Below are positions 36,401 to 44,512 of a DNA stretch of 64,000 nucleotides, one piece after another. Numbering within the stretch: the first letter of the stretch is position 1; each line of letters begins with the position of its first letter. The stretch is from Patiriisocius marinistellae (GTDB taxonomy: Bacteria; Bacteroidota; Bacteroidia; Flavobacteriales; Flavobacteriaceae), in the NCBI RefSeq assembly GCF_009014635.1, contig NZ_BKCF01000006.1, forward strand, positions 1 to 64,000, read 5' to 3'. The notes below the pieces were generated by a model. The model ran no database searches and was not told the origin of the DNA. It was given only the letters and a program-made list of their open reading frames with translations. The translations under genes and the position numbers were made by a program.

Positions 36401-36515
36401 GCATCCAATTTTGTTTAAAATTAAACATAGCTAGCTATCAATAATCCTAACAAAATCATAATTATAAGAACTCAAATAACAATATTTGCAACTCGAATAA
36501 AGATTGACTTCGGTT

Positions 36516-36683
36516 ATGGCAAAAAAAGGTAAAATAAAGAACGGGAATAATAAGGCGAAGCACTCAAAATTAATGGCGCAGAAAAAAAATAAATTAAAAA
36601 AAGAAGCTGAATTACGCAAAGCGAAATTAAAAGCAATTAACGCAAGGGTTAATGACGCTACTATTTCCGAAGCATCCAATTAA
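36516..36683 (+). CDS. small Lys-rich protein (55 aa)
   Basis: Open frame ATG 36516 to TAA 36681, 55 residues, about one third Lys/Arg. It starts MAKKGKIKNGNNKAKHSK and continues as a charged helix (KKNKLKKEAELRKAKLKAI). It has no signal peptide or membrane segment. Its basic helical make-up resembles small ribosome- or nucleic-acid-associated proteins. The residue composition and absence of stops on this strand argue that it is real, while the longer overlapping minus-strand frame (36431-36679) has the Phe/Leu/Ala make-up of a mirror image. The penultimate codons contain the dispersed 10-mer. The family is not recognised. Confidence 0.65.
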   Translation: MAKKGKIKNGNNKAKHSKLMAQKKNKLKKEAELRKAKLKAINARVNDATISEASN

Positions 36684-36701
36684 CAACAATTTTGAGAACT
36701 T

Positions 36702-37547
36702 TTAATTTTCTCCTATTAATGTAATTGTCATATCTCCATGTTGTGCTTTTGCAGTACCTCCCACATTACCTAAATGTCCATTAGTTTCCCAACCAAATAT
36801 ACCAGCATCAATACTGTTATAACGAGACCATTCTCTACCTTGTACTTTAAAATTATAAGTTGTTCCAGCTGTAAGAAATACATTTTCTACAAGCACTAAG
36901 GACTGTCCATGTGCCCAAAATTGAGTCCCATCTGGAAAAGTCATACCATAAGATGCTACATACTTTTCTCCTAATGGAGTTGTGTTATTTTGTAATAATC
37001 TTACAGAACCTTGACCAGCAGAATTATTTCTCTGAGTGGTATAAACGTTTAAATTTCTTCCATTTCTATCTTTTGCTCTAACGTTAGTGGTACCAGTAGG
37101 TTTCTCAACGGCATAATAGGCATTCACAATTATTTGATATGTTCCAGACACAGCAGGTGTAATATTTTGATCAAGATTAGGCAATGTCACATAATTAGAT
37201 GCATTATTACTAGCTCTAATACTCTCACTTTGAACAAACTTTTTTGAATATCCATCTGTACGTAATCTTCTCCATATACCCCCGTCCCAATAATAATATC
37301 CCTTTCTTACCTCATTAATACCGCTAGGAGAATTATTAATATTATAAACTAGCATACCCTCAGTATTGGCACTAATTGTTGATGTATCATTAATTCCTGT
37401 AAGCGAAATCCTAGGAGGTAAAAAACCTTTGTTATTAGAGCTAATATCAAGCATTGCTCCCGGGCTTGGGTTTGTAGTATTAATACCTACTTGCCCAATA
37501 GTATTTAAAGTTATGAATATTAAAAAAAAAGTAAGAAAATATTTCAT
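36702..37547 (-). CDS. secreted beta-sandwich protein, unknown function
   Basis: A 281-residue exported protein. I use ATG 37547, which places a clean signal peptide at residues 1-18 (MKYFLTFFLIFITLN..., ending IGQ); an upstream ATG would bury it. The N-terminal sequence VGINTTNPSPGAMLDIS, followed by GFLPPRISL, is the recurrent start of many Bacteroidota secreted or tail-fibre-like proteins. The C-terminal ~170 residues look like a beta-sandwich (QSLVLVENVFLTAGTTYNF in part), loosely similar to C1q/TNF-like folds. No sorting domain is seen. It is single, and a -7 box lies 23 bp upstream of the start. Confidence 0.7.
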   Translation of the reverse strand: MKYFLTFFLIFITLNTIGQVGINTTNPSPGAMLDISSNNKGFLPPRISLTGINDTSTISANTEGMLVYNINNSPSGINEVRKGYYYWDGGIWRRLRTDGYSKKFVQSESIRASNNASNYVTLPNLDQNITPAVSGTYQIIVNAYYAVEKPTGTTNVRAKDRNGRNLNVYTTQRNNSAGQGSVRLLQNNTTPLGEKYVASYGMTFPDGTQFWAHGQSLVLVENVFLTAGTTYNFKVQGREWSRYNSIDAGIFGWETNGHLGNVGGTAKAQHGDMTITLIGEN

Positions 37548-37570
37548 GATATACAAGTGTTTTGAAAATG

Positions 37571-37578
37571 CAAAAATA
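37571..37578 (-). promoter_or_regulatory. candidate -7 promoter element for the secreted protein gene
   Basis: TATTTTTG on the minus strand, 23 bp before the chosen ATG at 37547. It supports that start over the upstream one at 37589, which lies beyond it. No -33 TTG at the right distance. Confidence 0.4.
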
Positions 37579-37822
37579 CTTGTTATCAAAGATTAAATAT
37601 CATTTAAACCCCTGTAATTAAAGGCATAAGGAGCTATAATGATTTTTCAAAAATCAATTAGATTTATTGAGATTTTATTAATAAAATCATTAAATTAATA
37701 AAAGATAAATAACCCATTTCGCTTACATTATTAAATTGACATTAAGGAAATTTTTATAGAAATTATAGTAATATTCTTTTCGTTAAAAAGTAAAAAACAA
37801 GGGTAAAGTGTTTTTGTTAAGT

Positions 37823-38281
37823 TTAAGAAATACCTTTATAAGCTAAAATAGCTGTAACCCATACTATTACAGATGAAAAGAAAATACCTATTACATTCGC
37901 TAAAAACGCACTCTTACGGTCAATTTTGAGTATATAAGTTGCTATACTACCAGCATATACACCTGTTCCTGGTAATGGTATCATCACAAAAAAAATAAGA
38001 CCCCAAAAGCCATATTTACTAATTTTATCACCTGAACCTGTTTTTGCGCGTCTAGCAACCCAAATAGCAGATTTTTTATAACGTTTCCATCGTAACAAAT
38101 AACGATTTATGTTATCTAAAAAATACATCATAATTGGGAACACTAAAACATTAGATAAGAAGCAAATAAGCAACACCCAGTAGATATTTAAATCATGAAA
38201 AATACCATACGGAATGCCCACTTTTGCCTCACCAAAAGGAGATATGCTCCATAATGCTGCTATAATTGAGTCTTTAATCAA
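37823..38281 (-). CDS. COG2426 small multidrug export-like membrane protein
   Basis: A 152-residue inner-membrane protein with four hydrophobic segments. It matches the 'putative small multi-drug export protein' family: SPFGEAKVGIPYGI near residue 15, and the re-entrant-like FVMIPLPGTGVYAGS near 98, similar to DedA superfamily folds. Despite the family name, drug transport is not established. It is single, 61 bp from the FAD oxidoreductase gene, which reads in the same direction upstream of it, with its own -7 box 19 bp before the ATG. Confidence 0.82.
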   Translation of the reverse strand: MIKDSIIAALWSISPFGEAKVGIPYGIFHDLNIYWVLLICFLSNVLVFPIMMYFLDNINRYLLRWKRYKKSAIWVARRAKTGSGDKISKYGFWGLIFFVMIPLPGTGVYAGSIATYILKIDRKSAFLANVIGIFFSSVIVWVTAILAYKGIS

Positions 38282-38300
38282 ATGTAATTTTTAAGAAGTG

Positions 38301-38308
38301 CAAAGGTA
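38301..38308 (-). promoter_or_regulatory. candidate -7 promoter element for the COG2426 gene
   Basis: TACCTTTG on the minus strand matches TAnnTTTG, 19 bp before the ATG at 38281. The -33 half is not evident. Confidence 0.4.
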
Positions 38309-38341
38309 CAAGCAATCTAGATAACAGAGAATTCTTTAAGA

Positions 38342-39910
38342 TTAATTTATGGAACTATTTTTATATTTAAGCGCTATAGCATCTACACAATTAATACCGT
38401 CAATTGCTGCAGATATTATTCCGCCAGCATAACCAGCTCCTTCTCCACAGGGATATAGACCTGTAATATCTACATGTTGAAGGGTTTCTGTATTTCTTGG
38501 AATTAAAATAGGAGAAGACGTTCTACTTTCTGGGGCATGTAATACCGCATCATTTGTATAATACCCTTTCATTTTACGCCCAAATGCTATCAATGCTTTT
38601 TTAAGTCTTTTTGAGATAAGTTTTGGTAGTACTACATTTAAATCTACAGATACGATTCCTGGTTGGTATGATGTCTTCGGAAATGTATTAGAGATTTCAC
38701 CATTTACAAAATCAACCATTCGTTGCGCTGGTACTTTTTGTGTTTTTCCAGCCGCTTCCCAACATGCTCTTTCTACTTGTTTCTGAAAGTTTAAGCAAAC
38801 AAAAGGGTCGTTAGGTTCGTAATTAGACAAGTCCTTAGGTTCTACACTTACAACAATACCGCTATTTGCGTATGGATTATTTCTTTTACTTGGACTCCAT
38901 CCATTTGTGACTACTTCTTCTTGTTCTGTAGCACAAGGAGCAATAATTCCTCCAGGGCACATGCAAAATGAATAAACACCTAATCCATCGACTTGTTCAA
39001 CTAAAGCATAAGACGCAGGTGGTAAATATGGATTATCACTATCTCCATGGTATTGTATAGTATCGATTAATTCTTGTTGATGTTCTACACGCACACCAAT
39101 AGCAAAAGGTTTTGCTTCTATTTTAATATTTCGGTTGTGTAATAAATAAAATATATCTCGTGCGCTATGGCCCGTAGCGAGTATTACATCGTTGAATTTG
39201 AAAACGCTGGTATCATTAATTGAAATTTCAGAAATACTTCCTTCAGAAATTTTTATATCAGTCAATTTGCTATCAAAATGAACTTCACCGCCAGCATTTA
39301 TAATTGCTTCGCGCATGGCTGTAATGATAGCGGGTAATTTGTTAGTTCCTATATGGGGGTGTGCGTCTACTAGGATATCTGGATCAGCTCCAAAGTGTAC
39401 AAACCACTCAATCGCTTTTAACACATTACCTCGTTTTTTTGAACGCGTATATAATTTTCCATCACTATAAGTCCCAGCGCCTCCTTCGCCAAAGCAATAG
39501 TTAGATTCTGGATTTACAATATGATCTTTGTTGATTGCTGCAAGGTCTCTGCGTCTCGACCTAACATCTTTTCCGCGCTCAAATATTATGGGCTTAAAAC
39601 CTGCTTCAATTGCTCTTAATGCTGCATACAAACCTGCAGGTCCTGCTCCAATGATTGCTATTTGTTTTGAATTTGAAACCTCTTGAGGAATAAATGGAGG
39701 AATATCTTCTCGTTTTTCATCCTTGAGCCAAAATTCTACTTGTAGATTGAGTTTTATTTTTGTTTGACGAGCGTCTAAAGATCGTTTGCGTATGCGCCAA
39801 TCACTAATATTTCCTCTTCTTAGTTTAGCTTTTGTTAAAGCTGTTTCAAGAATAAAATTTTCATCCTCTTGCTGTCTTGGTAGAATTTGAATTTGGACGA
39901 GTAAACTCAT
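38342..39910 (-). CDS. FAD-dependent oxidoreductase (COG2509 family)
   Basis: A 522-residue flavoprotein of the NAD(P)/FAD-dependent dehydrogenase family. An N-terminal ~85-residue alpha-beta domain precedes the dinucleotide-binding motif IAIIGAGPAGLYAALRA (about 88-104). A second FAD contact, CFGEGGAGTYSDGKL, lies near 163, GHSARDIF near 248, and the C-terminal FAD motif GLYPCGEGAGYAGG near 483. Family members are widespread but biochemically uncharacterised. It is adjacent to the Wzi gene but not obviously part of the polysaccharide pathway. It contains one copy of the dispersed 10-mer in frame as F-P-K. Confidence 0.9.
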   Translation of the reverse strand: MSLLVQIQILPRQQEDENFILETALTKAKLRRGNISDWRIRKRSLDARQTKIKLNLQVEFWLKDEKREDIPPFIPQEVSNSKQIAIIGAGPAGLYAALRAIEAGFKPIIFERGKDVRSRRRDLAAINKDHIVNPESNYCFGEGGAGTYSDGKLYTRSKKRGNVLKAIEWFVHFGADPDILVDAHPHIGTNKLPAIITAMREAIINAGGEVHFDSKLTDIKISEGSISEISINDTSVFKFNDVILATGHSARDIFYLLHNRNIKIEAKPFAIGVRVEHQQELIDTIQYHGDSDNPYLPPASYALVEQVDGLGVYSFCMCPGGIIAPCATEQEEVVTNGWSPSKRNNPYANSGIVVSVEPKDLSNYEPNDPFVCLNFQKQVERACWEAAGKTQKVPAQRMVDFVNGEISNTFPKTSYQPGIVSVDLNVVLPKLISKRLKKALIAFGRKMKGYYTNDAVLHAPESRTSSPILIPRNTETLQHVDITGLYPCGEGAGYAGGIISAAIDGINCVDAIALKYKNSSIN

Positions 39911-39923
39911 ATCAATAGTTTTA

Positions 39924-39948
39924 TTTAGGAATTAATAAGTTTCCTAAA
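39924..39948 (-). terminator. weak hairpin at the end of the polysaccharide cluster
   Basis: Stem TTTAGGAA/TTCCTAAA with a 9-nt loop overlaps the Wzi stop codon and is followed on the minus strand by TAAAAC rather than a T-run. It may be a weak terminator. Confidence 0.35.
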
Positions 39949-41266
39949 ATTTGATGCTATACTCAACACCAGCTCCTAATACATTATCATATAGCGTACT
40001 TATATCATAACCTGCTAAAAAAGAAATTTTTCCATATCTTTTTAGCGCATAAGACGCTTTTGCATATGTGTAAAATACATTTTCATCATAATCTAGTCCT
40101 TCAAAAAAAGTTCCAAGACTATTTACGTGAGTAGCTTTAAGAGTTAAATCAACATTCTTAATTTTTCCACTAATACCTAGTTGATGTGCTACAACTCTTG
40201 AATTAATACGAACAATTAGAAATGGTAGTCCTATATTTTGACCTTCATAATACCAACCGCTCTTATATACTTTATTATTGAAATAACTATCTTTTCCTGA
40301 ACCATCTTCTCCACTTTGATCTGTAGTGTCAATATATTCATAAAGAATTTTTGATACAAACTTATTATTTTTGGGACTAAAAACTATTCCCCAAACCCCA
40401 TCTGGAAAATTTGCTAAGCGTGTTCCTGATCCATCTTCAAAGGGATGCTCATGGTAAAAATTAAAGGTTCCTTTTGCTGTAGTTAAATAATAATCAAGAA
40501 GATAAGAACCTAAATGGTTACCTAAAGCATTTGATCTACTTCCTGTTTGTTTTGCTACAAATAGGTCAACAAACCCGCCAAACCCATCTTCTTGCTTTCC
40601 AAATATCTCTGAAGTTCCTCCCCATTGTGCAAAATGCTGAATACGAGCATAAAATCTGTTTTTTTCATTTAGGCGAATATGTGCTCCTAATCTTTTATAA
40701 TGAACTCTTGCTCCATCTACAGACCTCTCATCATTCAGGCTATAATGAGCAATACCCCAATCAACACCCAACCAATTATTAATCTTTATTGGATTATTAG
40801 CTTCAATGATTAAACCTGAAAGTGGTCTTGCATCTCCAGACCATAAAAAGTTTTTATTTGTAGCTGAGAGTCCGTCTACTTTCACGTCTTGTGCTTTAGC
40901 CCCTAATGTAGATTTTAACCATTTATTTTGAAACTGTACATACAAATCGCGTCTTTGGAAATCATCTACAATTATACCGTCCCTATAATAATAAGCTATT
41001 CCTGCTTCTAAGAAAACATCTTCTTTATAAGTATAACGACCTGCTAAACTAGCTGTAGCAGAGAGATTAGTTAATTGATCAGCTGTTGCATTCGTATTTG
41101 TATGAAACCAAAAGGGCACATAATTTTCTGATGAACCAATACCTAATAATGAAAATTCACCAGAATACGAAAATTCATCAATAACTTCATCACTTGAATC
41201 TTGAGCATTTACAATTATACTACAAAAGAAAAATAGACTTATTTTTATATAAAATTTTAAGGTCAT
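39944..41266 (-). CDS. capsule assembly Wzi family protein
   Basis: Predicted outer-membrane beta-barrel of the Wzi family, which anchors or orders capsular polysaccharide at the cell surface. ATG 41266 gives a signal peptide (MTLKFYIKISLFFF..., ending VNAQ) and a 440-residue product; an upstream ATG at 41344 would fall inside the wzc gene. The mature protein shows alternating strands, aromatic girdles (YYRDGIIV, WGGTSEIFG) and a terminal strand ending EYSIKF, as expected of outer-membrane proteins. It starts 1 bp after the Wzc stop. It is the last gene of the cluster. Confidence 0.88.
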   Translation of the reverse strand: MTLKFYIKISLFFFCSIIVNAQDSSDEVIDEFSYSGEFSLLGIGSSENYVPFWFHTNTNATADQLTNLSATASLAGRYTYKEDVFLEAGIAYYYRDGIIVDDFQRRDLYVQFQNKWLKSTLGAKAQDVKVDGLSATNKNFLWSGDARPLSGLIIEANNPIKINNWLGVDWGIAHYSLNDERSVDGARVHYKRLGAHIRLNEKNRFYARIQHFAQWGGTSEIFGKQEDGFGGFVDLFVAKQTGSRSNALGNHLGSYLLDYYLTTAKGTFNFYHEHPFEDGSGTRLANFPDGVWGIVFSPKNNKFVSKILYEYIDTTDQSGEDGSGKDSYFNNKVYKSGWYYEGQNIGLPFLIVRINSRVVAHQLGISGKIKNVDLTLKATHVNSLGTFFEGLDYDENVFYTYAKASYALKRYGKISFLAGYDISTLYDNVLGAGVEYSIKF

Positions 41267-41267
41267 C

Positions 41268-43643
41268 TTACTTATTAAATAATCGTTGCCAAAATGTTTT
41301 CTTTTCAGCAGAATATGTATATCCATATTTATTTCCGTAGCCAAAATTAGCTAACGTAACATTATTAAGTATGAATGCAACATTTGATAGTCTTCCATCT
41401 GCAATTGCATCATGAGAAAATTCTAATAATTTTTTATCTGTATAATTAGCTCTTATAACATATAACGTCAAATCGGCCAGCCTATTTAATAAAATTGTGT
41501 CTGTCACTAACATTGAAGGAGCAGTGTCAACTATAACATAATCAAAATGTTCGTTTATATTTTCAAAGAAATTTTCTACTCGTGGTTGCATTAATAGCTC
41601 TGCAGGATTAGGAGGTATAACACCAGACATCACTAGACTTAAGTTTTTCTCGTGCTCACTTTTTACTATTAAATCTTGGACAGTAAGATTCTCATCTACA
41701 ATATATTCTGTAAGACCAGCCTTGTTCTTATATTCTGGTGGTAAATATCTATGTAATTGAGGGTTTCTAATATCAGCTCCTATTAAGACTACTTTTTTGC
41801 CTGTAAGTGCAAGTGTCAATGCTAAATTAAAAGCTACAAAAGTTTTACCTTCACCCTTTATTGTTGAAGTAACAAATATTCGTTTTTTATTTTGAGTAGA
41901 ATTCTCCTTATTTATTAAAAGATATTGAAGATTTGTACGCAAAATTCTAAAAGACTCAGCTAAAATACTATGATCACTTGCTTGAATTAACTCTTCATCA
42001 TTACGCCCTAATTTTGGAACTTCTCCAATTAAAGGAGTATTAGTATGTACTCGCTCTACATCTCTACGATTTGTAATTTTTGTATTCAACAAATAATAAA
42101 CATATATTAATAAAAATGGTATTAAAAGTCCAACTATAAAAGACATTAAATAAATAATGGATTTTTTAGGAGCTACTGGAGATCTCCCACTAAAAGCTGT
42201 ATCAACAACTTTTGCTTTAGAGGAAGTAACCGCAAGAGAAATATTTGTTTCCTCTCTTTGTTGCAATAGAAATAAATATAGCTGTTCTTTTATGTTTTGT
42301 TGACGTACAATGCCTCTAAATAGTTTTTCTTGAGTTGGCACTCTTGAAAGTTTTGAATTTAATTTATTCTCTTGAAAATTTAAATCTCTTAAAGATGTTT
42401 TAAAATTTTGTTGTTGACTCTTAAGTGATTGAGAAATAGAAGATTTTAATTGTTCAATTTGAATATTAAGATTTTGTACTACAGGATTTTGTTCTGTAGA
42501 ACTTTGAAGCATTTTATTACGTTCTAGAACTAATTGATTGTATGTGTCCACAGAAGTAACAACTCCTTCACCTCCAATACCCATATTTGAAGGTAATAAT
42601 TCAGTCTGGTCACTTTGATCTATATAATCAACCATTGAATTAACCAGCTCTAATTGTGTAGCAACATCTACTTGACGTCTATCAAATTGACTCGCATTTT
42701 CAAGTACCAATTGTGCTTCTGCAGAAATATCTGTTAAACGATTAGAGCTTTTAAAATCTTCTTTGTTTTTCTCTACAGAATCCAGCTCTCTTGTAATAAT
42801 TTCTAATCTAGAATCAATAAATTTAGAAGTTTTTTGTGATACTTGGCTACGATCATTAATAGCGTCTTGATTATATTGATAAACCAATTCATTTAAAAAA
42901 TCTTCAGATCTCTGCGGAATTGTAGATTTCATGTTCAGAGTTACAACTTCACCGCTTTTTCCATCATGACCCAATTCTAATCCACCTTGAAAAGTTGCGG
43001 CTGCAAGTGATAATGGCGCATATCGAACCTCTATTTTTCGACCTATATACTCTTCAAACTTTTCTGGGTTTGATGAAGAAGGCAATACTGTAATATCGCC
43101 AAAACTAAAAGAAGCTATTACTCCATAATCATAAGTTTTCGCAACATTATTTTCTCCAATTGAAATTGAATAAGATGTATTTGACTGAGGTGTAATAAAT
43201 AAAATAGGAAGTGCCGATTGTAACGTATCTGAAACAGTTAAATAATTCACCTTAATAGGCTTATAACCGTACAATTCAGATGTCTTTATGTTACCTGAAT
43301 AAAAATATCTTACATTTAAGTCAAGCTCTTTTACCGCTTTGGCAATTAAGGATTTTGATTTTAATAAAACTAATTCACTACTAATATTGCTAGAAAATGC
43401 ATTTTGAAAATAAGAAAGTTCAGAAAAAGCAGCTAGTTCAGCACCACCTCCTTTTTTTTCATCTTTTATAATAATTGTACTCGTTGTTTGATATATGCGT
43501 TCTGCATACCTTAAGTACAAAAAAGCACATGATAACGCTATAATTACTGCAAGAATAAAAAAATACCAATACCTAGTGTATTGAGATATTAAATCTTTAA
43601 TGGAGGTTTCTTTAAGCTCTTTTTGTTGCGAAATACTGTTCAT
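41268..43643 (-). CDS. Wzc-like polysaccharide co-polymerase / tyrosine autokinase
   Basis: Inner-membrane protein controlling chain length and export of the polysaccharide. It has an N-terminal Wzz domain with a membrane segment (about 30-50), a long periplasmic coiled-coil region (about 270-480) and a second membrane segment (about 505-530). The cytoplasmic BY-kinase domain carries Walker A IKGEGKTFVAFNLA near 590, Walker A' VVLIGADIRNPQ near 622 and Walker B FDYVIVDTAPS near 708. The tail GYGNKYGYTYSAEKK is the expected Tyr cluster for autophosphorylation. Note that Walker A' has Gly where most BY-kinases have the first Asp. It sits between Wza and Wzi, 10 bp after Wza. Confidence 0.93.
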   Translation of the reverse strand: MNSISQQKELKETSIKDLISQYTRYWYFFILAVIIALSCAFLYLRYAERIYQTTSTIIIKDEKKGGGAELAAFSELSYFQNAFSSNISSELVLLKSKSLIAKAVKELDLNVRYFYSGNIKTSELYGYKPIKVNYLTVSDTLQSALPILFITPQSNTSYSISIGENNVAKTYDYGVIASFSFGDITVLPSSSNPEKFEEYIGRKIEVRYAPLSLAAATFQGGLELGHDGKSGEVVTLNMKSTIPQRSEDFLNELVYQYNQDAINDRSQVSQKTSKFIDSRLEIITRELDSVEKNKEDFKSSNRLTDISAEAQLVLENASQFDRRQVDVATQLELVNSMVDYIDQSDQTELLPSNMGIGGEGVVTSVDTYNQLVLERNKMLQSSTEQNPVVQNLNIQIEQLKSSISQSLKSQQQNFKTSLRDLNFQENKLNSKLSRVPTQEKLFRGIVRQQNIKEQLYLFLLQQREETNISLAVTSSKAKVVDTAFSGRSPVAPKKSIIYLMSFIVGLLIPFLLIYVYYLLNTKITNRRDVERVHTNTPLIGEVPKLGRNDEELIQASDHSILAESFRILRTNLQYLLINKENSTQNKKRIFVTSTIKGEGKTFVAFNLALTLALTGKKVVLIGADIRNPQLHRYLPPEYKNKAGLTEYIVDENLTVQDLIVKSEHEKNLSLVMSGVIPPNPAELLMQPRVENFFENINEHFDYVIVDTAPSMLVTDTILLNRLADLTLYVIRANYTDKKLLEFSHDAIADGRLSNVAFILNNVTLANFGYGNKYGYTYSAEKKTFWQRLFNK

Positions 43644-43653
43644 CTTAAACTTC

Positions 43654-44412
43654 TTAACGGGTAATTATTATTATAGAACTTAATACTATTGTGAAAAGTG
43701 ACAATAGGGCGGGGACATCAGGAATGAAACCAGACTTTTTAACTCCTTTCAAAGACGGTTGTACGTAAATTACGTCATTCTGTTTTAAATAGTAAAAATC
43801 ACTATTAAAAAAATCAGAACTCGTCAAATCAATTGTTTCTATTAATCTTTTTCCATTCTCTTCTCTAACAATAGTAATATTTTCGCGTTTTCCATCAACA
43901 GTTAAATCGCCTGCAAGAGCTATAGCCTCAGGCAATGTAACTCGTTCATCTCTTATTGGGAATACTCCAGGTTGATTAACCTCACCTAGAATTGTAATTT
44001 CAAAATTCATTATCCTAACATCAACTACTGGATCCTTAATATACAATGACAAAGCTTTATTAATTTTATCTACGACTTCTGCTCTTGTACTTCCTGCAAC
44101 TTGAATATCTCCTATTACTGGAAATATAATAGAACCGTCTTTTTTAACCAAATATCCATCAAGACTAGGATTTGCATTTGTATTTGTTGCGGTCGCATCT
44201 TCTCTTCCTTTTACAAACGGCGCAATTGCTTTTGAATCTATAGAATATATAGAAATATATAAAATATCATTTGTCTCAATTATAGGCTCAAATGGTTGTT
44301 CAATTGATTTACTATTCAATGCATCAATATCTTGAAAATAGATAATTTCTTTTTTTGTAGCACAAGAGAACAAACTAAATGATATCAAGGCTAGTAAGAG
44401 GTATTTTTTCAT
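43654..44412 (-). CDS. Wza-like polysaccharide export lipoprotein
   Basis: Outer-membrane lipoprotein forming the export channel for the polysaccharide. It has a signal peptide with lipobox LFSC (Cys17), a Poly_export domain (about 45-140) with DGYLVKKDGSIIFPVIGDI in parts, and one SLBB domain (about 140-220, FEITILGEVNQPGVF). A C-terminal hydrophobic segment (about 232-250) ends in TR. At 252 residues it is shorter than E. coli Wza (379) because it has fewer SLBB domains, as is usual in Bacteroidota. A -7 box lies 19 bp upstream, so wza-wzc-wzi can form an independent transcript. Confidence 0.93.
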   Translation of the reverse strand: MKKYLLLALISFSLFSCATKKEIIYFQDIDALNSKSIEQPFEPIIETNDILYISIYSIDSKAIAPFVKGREDATATNTNANPSLDGYLVKKDGSIIFPVIGDIQVAGSTRAEVVDKINKALSLYIKDPVVDVRIMNFEITILGEVNQPGVFPIRDERVTLPEAIALAGDLTVDGKRENITIVREENGKRLIETIDLTSSDFFNSDFYYLKQNDVIYVQPSLKGVKKSGFIPDVPALLSLFTIVLSSIIIITR

Positions 44413-44431
44413 TCCTATTTTTTAATTCTTG

Positions 44432-44439
44432 CAAATATA
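44432..44439 (-). promoter_or_regulatory. candidate -7 promoter element for wza-wzc-wzi
   Basis: TATATTTG on the minus strand, 19 bp before the Wza ATG. This allows export genes to be expressed separately from the sugar genes. No -33 TTG is seen at 17-23 bp. Confidence 0.45.
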
Positions 44440-44512
44440 AGTTGATTCATACTTATAGATGAACTTTTCTTTAATTTTTAGGGAAGGTTTTCGATTATTG
44501 GGGATTTAAACT

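Noticed and set aside
36431-36679. 82-residue minus-strand frame
   Set aside because: It is antisense to the Lys-rich small gene at 36516, with a Phe/Leu/Ala make-up expected of the mirror of AAA/AAG codons.
37547-37589. Longer start for the secreted protein at 37589
   Set aside because: It would extend the N-terminus before the signal peptide and lies above the -7 box at 37571-37578; the shorter start is preferred.
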